A stretch of DNA of 35,179 nucleotides. Source: Myxococcales bacterium. GTDB taxonomy: Bacteria > Myxococcota_A > Polyangia > Polyangiales > Ga0077539. This document shows, piece by piece, positions 25,531-32,047 of the stretch. The position numbers were made by a program, and so were the translations under genes. The notes under the pieces were generated by a model. That model was not told the DNA's origin, did not search any database, and was given only the letters and a program-made list of their open reading frames with translations. Each line of letters starts with the position of its first letter. Within the stretch, counting starts at the first letter, position 1. The stretch spans positions 1 through 35,179 of the forward strand of contig JAUSAZ010000221.1 in NCBI GenBank assembly GCA_030652255.1. The letters are read 5' to 3'.

Positions 25531-28500
25531 CGCGCGCCCCCGGCGAGGCCGACGCGGCACCCGAGGCGGGCGTCGCAGCGGGGGCAGGGGAGGGCCCGCA
25601 CCTTGTCGAGCGAGCCCGCGCGGTCGGGGTCGAGGGGCTGGAAGGCGCCGTCCGCGGAGTCGATGATGGCGAGGGCCTCGGTGAGCCGCGCGGCGGTGGC
25701 GGCGGCGTGGTCGTCGAGGGTGAGCTGGGCCTTGTGGATCCACTCGTTGCGCACCGCGCCGGAGACGAGGGCGTCGAGCGCGGCGTCGGCCTCGGGCGAC
25801 TGCTCGGCGGCCATGGCGTCGACCACCGACGAGGCGAGGTTGATGCGCACGACCGCCCCGGCCCCCAGGGACGGAAGCTGCGCGAGCAGGGCGCCCTCCA
25901 CGTCGAGGCCGACGTCCCGCCGGGGCGGGAGCGAGGTCGCCCGGGCCCGGGTGAGCTGCACCAGCACCGGGGTCACGGCGCCGCCCGGGTGGGTGACCTG
26001 GAGGGTGGTCGCGACGGGCATCCGGACGAGCACCGCGGCGCCGTCGGCGAGGGTGAACATCGGGCGGGCCTCGGCCTCGACGGGGGCGGGCTCCGGGGTG
26101 GCGTGGGCGAGGGCGCGGCGCAGCTCGATGTAGCGATCGGCGAGGTCGACGCAGTCATCGACGAGCCTCCGGCGCTCGTCGCGCTGGTCGGGCCGGAGCG
26201 ACCACGGGGCGAACTGCTGCACCGTCGCGTCGACGGCCGCGTCGACGGCGTCGCGCGGCACCTGCGGGCCGGAGACGAGCGCGTCGTCGAGGCGGGCGAG
26301 CACGCCGCGGCCGACGGCCTGGCGGACGGACTCGCTCAGCCGCGGGCGCCGTCGCAGGGGCGCCGGGCGCAGGTCGAGCACGGCGGTCATCAGGTAGCGG
26401 TAGTGGCAGGCGAGCAGGCCTTCGAGGTCGTCGGCGGTGTGTACCCGCGAGCGGACGAGGGCGCGCACGAGGCCGCCGACGGAGAAGCCCGCGTCGGGGC
26501 GCAGCCGGGCGGCGAAGAGGTCGCGCCATGCGAGGTCGTCGTGCGCGAGCTCGGCCCCCGCGGCGAGGGCGGCGGGCACGTCGCCGCGGCCGAGGGCGCG
26601 GATGGCGGCGGCGGCGCGGGCGCGCTCGGGCGACGCGGCGACGGGCGGGGGCGCGGCGTCGGCCCCGGGGGGCAGGCGGTCGAGCAGGTCGCGGAGCGCG
26701 AGGGCGACCTCGGCGTGGTCGCCGTCGACGGTGCGGCGGGGCGCGACGAGCACGAGGCGGCGGCGCGGCGCGGCGAGCACCCGAAGGGTGGCGCGGCGGG
26801 CGAGGGCGTGGAGGGTCTCCTCGTCGGGCAGCGCGGCGAGGTCGGGGGAGAGCCCGGCGAGCAGGGCGCGCTCCGGGGGGCCGAGGAGCAGCGTCGGGCC
26901 CGGGAGCCGCGGGTGCCGGCCGCGCACGAAGCCCGTGACGATCACGACGTCGGGGTGGTCGCAGCGCCAGGCGTCCTCGCCGACGAGGGCGACGCCGTCG
27001 CGGCGGGCCGCGGGCGCGCCGTCGCGCAGCGCGGCGAAGGTGGCCTCGATGTCCGTGAGCAGGCGCTCGACGTCGTGCAGGCGGCGGGCGCGGTGCGAGG
27101 CGCTCTTCAGGCGCCGCGCCACGAGGTCGAGGGCCGAGCGGATGGCGTCGGCGGCGGCGATCCAGGCGGCGCAGGCGCGCGGGTCGTGCACGGCGCGGGC
27201 GATGGCCTCGGGGTCGAGCAGCGGGAGCACCACGCCAGTGAACACGTCGGGCAGGCGAAGGGCGCGCTCGTCGGGGCCGTGGCGATCGAGCGGGCCGGCG
27301 GCCTCCCACGCGGCGAAGAGGGGGGCGACGCGCTTGCGGATCTGCTCGCCGCGGGCGCGGCGGACCTCGTCGTCGGGCGCGGCGCCGGGGTCGGCGGGGT
27401 CGGGCTCGGCGACGGTGGTGGAGGCTTCGAGAAGGGCGCGGACGTCGGCCCAGGTCGAAGGGACGTGGCGGCGGAGCTGCGACAGGAAGTAGTCCCGCTC
27501 GGAGCCGAAGATCCCAGAGCCCGGCGCGGCGAGCACCGTCGCGAGGTCGATGGCGTCGGGGCCGTTCCAGGCGAGGCGGAGCGAGGCGCGGACGATCTGC
27601 CAGAGGGGCGTGTGCTGCACCGGGAGCGAGCCGCTGCCGTTCCAGGGGATGCCCCAGCGGTCGAGGGCGCGCCCGACCCGCGGCCACGCGCCGGACTCCA
27701 CCCCGCACACCACCGCGACGCCCTCGGCGGCGCCGTTTTCGGTGAGGTGCGCGTCGATGATCGCCGCGACGGCCTCGGCCTCCTCCGTGGGGTCGTTCAC
27801 CCGGTGGAGGGCGAGCGAGCCGTCGTCGGTGGCGGCGCGCCCGGCGCCCTCGCGGAGCGCCGTGAGCAGCGTCGCGGCGGTGGCGTCGCGGTCGAGGTGG
27901 TCGGCGGGGAGGTCGATCCACGGGGGGAGCGAGACCGTCGCGCCGCAGGCCGCCGCGAGGGTGAGGGCGTGGCGCTCGCGCGGGGCAAGGCGGTCGACCC
28001 CGTCGACCCAGAGGAGCACGCCGCGCAGGGCGGGGCGCGGCGCGGCGAGCGCGACGGCGGCGAGGCGGGCGGGGAGGTCCGTCGCCTCGACGGCGGAGAG
28101 GTGGGCGGAGAGGGCGACGGTTACCTTGGAGAGTATTCCGAGGTGGCCGAGCGCGACGCGGTGGGCGCGCCGGTCGGCGGGCGCGGGGAGCTCGCCGTCC
28201 CAGCCGTGGAGGCGCAGCGTGTCGACGACGCCGGCGACGGCGCGGGCCACGTCGAGGGCGTTGCCGCGCAGGGCGGCGCCGAGCGCGCGGTCGTGCGCGG
28301 CGGCGTGCTCCAGGGCGGACTCGACCACGAGCAGCCGGTCGACGGGCGGGAGCAGGGGGCGGGACGGGAGCGCGAGGCGCTGCTCCAGGAGGTCGAGCAG
28401 GCCGTGCCAGTCGAGGGGGTGGATCCAGCCGCCGCCCGCGCGGGCGAGGTGGTCGAGCAGGGCGCCGCGGCGGCCCTCGTGGGGGCAGAGCAGCCAGAGC

Positions 28501-28589
28501 GGACCGTCGAGGCCGCGGGCGCGGACGGCGGCGACGAGGGCCTGCACCCGCGCCTCCTCCCGCGCGGGCGTGAAGGCGTCGGCGCTCAT
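25527..28589 (-). CDS. addB: AddB-like subunit with likely inactive nuclease
   Basis: The product is 1020 aa, starting at the ATG that overlaps the plsC stop (ATGA). It resembles AddB/RexB: a helicase-derived N-terminus without Walker A (LWLLCPHEGRRGALLDHL where G-x-x-G-x-G-K would be), the conserved VVIVTGFVRGRHPRLPG segment near 548-564, and a PD-(D/E)xK-type C-terminal domain beginning at ACHYRYLMTAVLDL. Cys728 together with Cys1002, 1005 and 1011 (CPRCDARLGC) matches the AddB iron-sulfur staple. The usual catalytic G-R-I-D-R and D-Y-K-T-G segments seem replaced around VATTLQVTHPGG and VLVQLTRARAT, so no nuclease Asp/Lys pair is visible. It probably acts structurally and in Chi-like scanning with AddA. 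Confidence 0.82.
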   Translation of the reverse strand: MSADAFTPAREEARVQALVAAVRARGLDGPLWLLCPHEGRRGALLDHLARAGGGWIHPLDWHGLLDLLEQRLALPSRPLLPPVDRLLVVESALEHAAAHDRALGAALRGNALDVARAVAGVVDTLRLHGWDGELPAPADRRAHRVALGHLGILSKVTVALSAHLSAVEATDLPARLAAVALAAPRPALRGVLLWVDGVDRLAPRERHALTLAAACGATVSLPPWIDLPADHLDRDATAATLLTALREGAGRAATDDGSLALHRVNDPTEEAEAVAAIIDAHLTENGAAEGVAVVCGVESGAWPRVGRALDRWGIPWNGSGSLPVQHTPLWQIVRASLRLAWNGPDAIDLATVLAAPGSGIFGSERDYFLSQLRRHVPSTWADVRALLEASTTVAEPDPADPGAAPDDEVRRARGEQIRKRVAPLFAAWEAAGPLDRHGPDERALRLPDVFTGVVLPLLDPEAIARAVHDPRACAAWIAAADAIRSALDLVARRLKSASHRARRLHDVERLLTDIEATFAALRDGAPAARRDGVALVGEDAWRCDHPDVVIVTGFVRGRHPRLPGPTLLLGPPERALLAGLSPDLAALPDEETLHALARRATLRVLAAPRRRLVLVAPRRTVDGDHAEVALALRDLLDRLPPGADAAPPPVAASPERARAAAAIRALGRGDVPAALAAGAELAHDDLAWRDLFAARLRPDAGFSVGGLVRALVRSRVHTADDLEGLLACHYRYLMTAVLDLRPAPLRRRPRLSESVRQAVGRGVLARLDDALVSGPQVPRDAVDAAVDATVQQFAPWSLRPDQRDERRRLVDDCVDLADRYIELRRALAHATPEPAPVEAEARPMFTLADGAAVLVRMPVATTLQVTHPGGAVTPVLVQLTRARATSLPPRRDVGLDVEGALLAQLPSLGAGAVVRINLASSVVDAMAAEQSPEADAALDALVSGAVRNEWIHKAQLTLDDHAAATAARLTEALAIIDSADGAFQPLDPDRAGSLDKVRALPCPRCDARLGCRVGLAGGAR

Positions 28590-29326
28590 CGGGGCAGCGA
28601 CCGCTCGGCGTCGCCGGGGGCGGGGTCGTCGCCGAGGCCGGAGGCGATGGTGTCGCGCACGGCGGCCATGAAGGCCTCGCGGGTGGGGAAGGCCTCGCGG
28701 GAGACGCGGGGGTGGACGGTGACGCGCACGCCCTGGTCGCGGCGGAGGTCCCAGGTGCGGGCGGGGAGGATGGTGGAGGTGCCGTGGATGGAGATCGGGA
28801 GCACCGGGACGTTCATCTCCTCGGCGAGCACGAAGCCGCCCTTCTTGAAGGGGAGCAGGGTGCCGTCGCGGCTGCGGGTGCCCTCCGGGGCGATCCACAC
28901 GAGCACGCCCTCGTCGAGCATGGAGCGGGCCTCGCTCAGGCTGCGGATGGCGGCCTCGCGGTTGCGGCGGTCGACGAAGATGAAGCCCGAGGCGCGCATG
29001 GCGGCGCCCCAGACGGGCACGGAGGCGAGCTCGATCTTGGAGACCATGCGCAGGCGCTGCTCGATGACCTGGAAGATCACGGGGATGTCGTAGAGCGACT
29101 GGTGGTTGGACATCACGATCATCGGCGCGCGGGGCGCGAGGTGCTCGGCGCCGCGCACCGTGATGCGGATGCCCACGTCGTCGAGCAGCGCGCGGGACCA
29201 TCGCTTCAGCCGGAGGTCGCACGCGTCCATGCTGGTGCGCCCGCGGAGCTGGTCGAACACCGTGGGGAAGCTGATGGCGAGGGTTCGCGCGGTGGCGGTG
29301 GCGAGTACCTGGATGCGGCCGGACAT
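28586..29326 (-). CDS. plsC: 1-acyl-sn-glycerol-3-phosphate acyltransferase
   Basis: The product is 246 aa, normal for PlsC. The enzyme transfers an acyl chain to lysophosphatidic acid to make phosphatidic acid at the inner membrane. Motif I NHQSLYD (N-H-x4-D, residues 74-80), motif II around GFIFVDRRNR, motif III PEGTRSRDG (EGTRS at 148-152) and motif IV VPVLPISIHG are all present. The start at 29326 (MSGRIQVLATATARTLAISF) gives a hydrophobic N-terminus; there is no obvious strong Shine-Dalgarno. Its stop overlaps the addB start, so phospholipid synthesis and recombination genes share one operon; this is probably fortuitous operon organisation. Confidence 0.93.
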   Translation of the reverse strand: MSGRIQVLATATARTLAISFPTVFDQLRGRTSMDACDLRLKRWSRALLDDVGIRITVRGAEHLAPRAPMIVMSNHQSLYDIPVIFQVIEQRLRMVSKIELASVPVWGAAMRASGFIFVDRRNREAAIRSLSEARSMLDEGVLVWIAPEGTRSRDGTLLPFKKGGFVLAEEMNVPVLPISIHGTSTILPARTWDLRRDQGVRVTVHPRVSREAFPTREAFMAAVRDTIASGLGDDPAPGDAERSLPR

Positions 29327-29467
29327 GGCGTCGTCGTCGTGGTCCGTGGAGGGGTTCTGGTGGGAGGACGGCCGGGAGGCGCCGGAGGGTACAACGGTCC
29401 GCGGCCCGGGGGCGGCATATGCGTAGACCGGGGGGGGCAGCCGCCGTGCCCGGAGCCGTCCAGTCTG

Positions 29468-29498
29468 GAGGACACCCGTCGGGCCCGCAGGTGTCCTC
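29468..29498. promoter_or_regulatory. inverted repeat in the divergent plsC / pseudoprotease gap
   Basis: GAGGACACC (29468-29476) and GGTGTCCTC (29490-29498) form a perfect 9-base inverted repeat with a 13-base GC-rich loop. It lies in the 285-base divergent gap, 114 bases before the 29612 start. It could be an operator or an attenuator-like hairpin in the leader; no coding sequence was found in the gap. Confidence 0.4.
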
Positions 29499-29611
29499 TT
29501 CGCCGGACAGGTGCGAGCCGCCAGGCCGGGGGCGATCGCGCGATCTCCCGCGCGGAGCCCGCGTGGCACGAGCGCTGCTGAAGGGATGGGTCCTGGAGGC
29601 CTGAAAACACG

Positions 29612-30829
29612 ATGCAACACACCGCCAAGACCGCCCTCATCACCCTCGCGTCCGCGCTCTCGATCGCGTCCGGCTGCGCCCCTGTCGACGGCGACGAGGC
29701 CGGCGAGTCCGTGCAGGAGATCACCAACACGTCGCTGCTCCGGTCGCCGTCGGAGTTCGGCCTCGCCGCGCTCGGGGTGGAGCGCAACGGCGTCGTCACG
29801 CCGCGCTGCACGGCGGCCTTCCTCTACAACGACTGGCTGCTCACCCACCGGCGCTGTGTGGAGGGCGTCGCGTGGGGCTCGCGCCTCGTGGCGACCAACG
29901 CCATCGACCGCAACGTGGCGTACCGGGAGATCGCCCCGTGGCCGACGCGCGTCGAGTGGGTGCGCGTGACCGAGAGCAGCGGGCTGTCCTTCGACCCGGA
30001 GCTGGCGATGGTGCGGCTGGAGCGCGCCGTCGCGACGGGGAGGCGCGACGACGTCAACGCCACCGGCGGGTTCGCGCGGGCGATCACCCCCACCACGCGA
30101 CCCATCACCTCGACGACCGACCTCCGGTGCTTCGGGTTCTCCTTCGCGAGCGGGCGCCTGGCGCTCGGCCACCGGCTGGTGCGGGTCGCCGCGCCGGGCA
30201 GCCGGGTGGTGACGGTGCGCGCGGGCTTCGGCGAGACCGCCGACAGCGCCGACGACGGGGGCGCGTGCCTGGCGCCCGACAACACGCTCGCGGCGGTGCT
30301 GCGCTTCCGCGACAGCGGCAGCTGGGACCTCGTCGACTTCACCCGCAGCCCCAGCGTGCGGGGAGAGATCGCGGACGCCTACCGCGGGTCGGCGATGGCG
30401 GAGTCGCTGGGGCTCTGGCCCCTGACGCTCAACTCCGTCACCAGCGGGCGCAACGTGGTGGTGCGGCTCAACGGGGTCGGCGGCTACGCGTCGCTCACCG
30501 AGGCGGTGGCGCCGATCTGGGCCCAGGGCTTCATGAACGTGCAGCTCGCGAGCACGGCGAGCACCACCGACGTGCAGCTGCGCCACCGCGGGACGGGGTA
30601 CTGCGTGTCACCGCGGGCGGCGGGCTTCTCGCTGGAGTCGTGCCTGACGAACCCGGGGCTCACCTCGACGCAGCGCCTGCGGGTGTTCCACCTCGGCGAC
30701 GGGTCGGTGCAGGTGCTGAGCACGGCGCTGGGGCAGTGCCTCACGGAGGTCAACGGGCAGGTGGTGCTGCGCGCGTGCAACACGGCGACGCCGGGGCAGC
30801 GCTGGTACCAGGGCTTCGGGCGTCGCTGA
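29612..30829 (+). CDS. trypsin-fold pseudoprotease with ricin-type lectin domain, lipoprotein
   Basis: The product is 405 aa. GGAGG lies 12 bases upstream. The signal peptide ends in IASGC (Cys22), likely lipidated. Residues ~45-255 follow the S1 trypsin pattern, but every catalytic residue is changed. The His57 box TAAHC is THRRC (Arg81-Cys82), the Asp102 box D-I-A-L-x-x-L is ELAMVRL (Glu130), and the Ser195 box GDSGGP is ADDGGA (Asp215). The disulfide partner Cys66 is kept. Residues ~300-402 resemble a ricin-B beta-trefoil (LRHRGTGYCVS, VLSTALGQCLTEVNGQ, then GQRWYQ as a Q-x-W motif). It is therefore probably a carbohydrate-binding surface protein derived from a secreted protease. A frameshift is not the cause; the frame is clean throughout. 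Confidence 0.8.
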   Translation: MQHTAKTALITLASALSIASGCAPVDGDEAGESVQEITNTSLLRSPSEFGLAALGVERNGVVTPRCTAAFLYNDWLLTHRRCVEGVAWGSRLVATNAIDRNVAYREIAPWPTRVEWVRVTESSGLSFDPELAMVRLERAVATGRRDDVNATGGFARAITPTTRPITSTTDLRCFGFSFASGRLALGHRLVRVAAPGSRVVTVRAGFGETADSADDGGACLAPDNTLAAVLRFRDSGSWDLVDFTRSPSVRGEIADAYRGSAMAESLGLWPLTLNSVTSGRNVVVRLNGVGGYASLTEAVAPIWAQGFMNVQLASTASTTDVQLRHRGTGYCVSPRAAGFSLESCLTNPGLTSTQRLRVFHLGDGSVQVLSTALGQCLTEVNGQVVLRACNTATPGQRWYQGFGRR

Positions 30830-30907
30830 GCAGCGGTGGGCGGTCGCGGGGGGCGCGAGCGTCGGCGTGGGATGGTCAACGCCCGTGGGCGTCGCATGGA
30901 GTTCGGA

Positions 30908-31039
30908 GTACGACCGCGGCGTTGTCGGCGACCGCTTCCCCGGTACGACCGCGGCGCCGTCAGCGATCGCTTCCCCGGTACGAGCGCCGCGCCGTCAGTG
31001 AGCGCTTCCCCGGTACGACCGCGGCGCCATCAACGACCC
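30908..31039. repeat. 35-bp tandem repeats, 3.8 copies
   Basis: Units start at 30908, 30943, 30978 and 31013 (the last is 27 bases). Each begins GTACGA(C/G)CGC and ends CGCTTCCCCG. Copies are contiguous with no spacers, so this is not CRISPR, and a 35-base period is out of frame for coding. They abut the palindromic element at 31041. The whole stretch 30830-31459 has no intact gene; it holds these repeats, the palindrome and a Uma2 remnant. Confidence 0.85.
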
Positions 31040-31040
31040 G

Positions 31041-31191
31041 AGCCAGACCCCGACCGTGAGGGAGGGGCAGCGCCCGCCCACGCTGTCAGGCGTCGTTCTG
31101 AACGCCCCGCTGCCCTTCCGGAAGCGTCGCCGGAGTTCCGCGCTGACGGCGCGCGCGGTCGCTGCCCCTCCCTCACGGTCGGGGTCTGGCT
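31041..31191. mobile_element. 151-bp palindromic MITE-like element with perfect 32-bp terminal inverted repeats
   Basis: The left end (31041-31072) and right end (31160-31191) are perfect 32-base inverted repeats starting AGCCAGACCCCGACCGTGAG. The interior is an imperfect continuation of the palindrome centred on CTTCCGGAAG near 31115-31124. There is no gene inside. No clear target-site duplication was found, so transposition is inferred from shape. It lies exactly where the Uma2 reading frame stops matching its family. Confidence 0.65.
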
Positions 31192-31336
31192 GAGAGACAG
31201 AGCGGCGTGGATGAGCGTGCCGCCCGCCATCGCGTAGGCGCGGCCGTCGAGCCACTCGTGGCGCTGGTCGGTCTCGCGCTCGATCGCGAGGTCAGGTGTC
31301 GTCGTCGGTCCAGGTGGTGGGGGCCGCGTCGCCCAT
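31192..31336 (-). pseudogene. Uma2-family endonuclease remnant, frameshifted and truncated
   Basis: The ATG at 31336 has GGAG 7 bases upstream. Translation gives MGDAAPTTWTDDDT and then a stop; shifting frame restores DLAIERETDQRHEWLDGR and YAMAGGT, which match the conserved N-terminus of Uma2 (DUF820) proteins (x-Y-L-x-x-E, H-E-W-L-D-G, A-M-A-G-G-T). The match ends after LIHAALS, where the palindromic element begins, and the rest of the gene is absent from the window. It is divergent from an intact Uma2 gene 123 bases away. Confidence 0.8.
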
Positions 31337-31459
31337 CGGGTTGCTCCTCGACGCACGACGCACCGGGACAGGGCGAGGCGTCGACCCGGGGGGAGCCGCA
31401 CCCCACGCCGATCGACCCGCGGCCCCAGACCCTCTGCTAGGTTCGACCCAGCCCACCCA

Positions 31460-32026
31460 ATGCACCCAACCACCGCCCGACTCATGCACTGGAGCGAACA
31501 GGAGTACCTCGCGATGGAGGCTGGGAGCCCCATCAAGCACGAGTTCCTGAGCGGCGAGGTCTTCGCGATGGCAGGCGCGACGCCCGCCCACAACCGGGCC
31601 GCTGCCAGCATGCTCGTCGCGCTCGGGCTCCTCACGCGCGGTCGTCCGTGCCGTGTCTTCAACAGCGACCAGCGCATCTACGTCGTCGAGGGCGGCCTCT
31701 ACACGTACCCCGACGGCGGCGTCGCGTGCGGGCCCTGGCAGATCCACGCCGACGGCATGAGCCTGCTCAACCCGGTGCTGCTCTACGAGGTGCTGTCGAC
31801 CTCCACGCGCGACTACGACCGCGGGGCGAAGGCGGAGCACTACCGCCAGATCCCATCGCTGCGGCATCTCCTGCTCGTCGACCAGCCCGATCGCTGCATC
31901 GAGCATCACCGCCGGGCCGCGGATGGCACGTGGTCGCTCATCACCGTGAGGTCCGGCGCGCTCGACCTCGCGGATCTCGGCGGCGGCCTCTCCCTCGACG
32001 ACGTCTACCTGCCCGAGATCCCGTAG
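31460..32026 (+). CDS. Uma2-family PD-(D/E)xK-like protein (DUF820)
   Basis: The product is 188 aa, standard for Uma2. Signatures are WSEQEYLAMEAGSPIKHEFL, GEVFAMAGATPAHN, the catalytic-type YPDGGVACGP, LLYEVLSTSTRDYDRGAKAEHY and IPSLRHLLLVDQ. The fold is a restriction-endonuclease-like PD-(D/E)xK; family members are often many per genome in cyanobacteria, planctomycetes and myxobacteria, and their role is not settled. The ATG at 31460 has no good Shine-Dalgarno; Met9 (31484) is a possible alternative. Its stop lies in a hairpin shared with the convergent gene. The intact motifs contrast with the broken divergent copy. Confidence 0.9.
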   Translation: MHPTTARLMHWSEQEYLAMEAGSPIKHEFLSGEVFAMAGATPAHNRAAASMLVALGLLTRGRPCRVFNSDQRIYVVEGGLYTYPDGGVACGPWQIHADGMSLLNPVLLYEVLSTSTRDYDRGAKAEHYRQIPSLRHLLLVDQPDRCIEHHRRAADGTWSLITVRSGALDLADLGGGLSLDDVYLPEIP

Positions 32027-32047
32027 TCCCCTGTGGATGGGGACTAC
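32023..32047. terminator. perfect hairpin shared by two convergent stop codons
   Basis: GTAGTCCCC (32023-32031) pairs perfectly with GGGGACTAC (32039-32047) around a 7-base loop. The left arm contains the TAG of the Uma2 gene (32024-32026) and the right arm contains the TAG of the minus-strand gene (32044-32046). There is no T-run. It likely ends or stabilises both messages. Confidence 0.65.

Noticed and set aside
30908..31039. Possible CRISPR array
   Set aside because: The 35-base units are contiguous with no unique spacers, and no cas genes are present.
31036..31196. Target-site duplication flanking the palindromic element
   Set aside because: The bases on the two sides (ACCCG and GAGAG) do not match, so no duplication is claimed.
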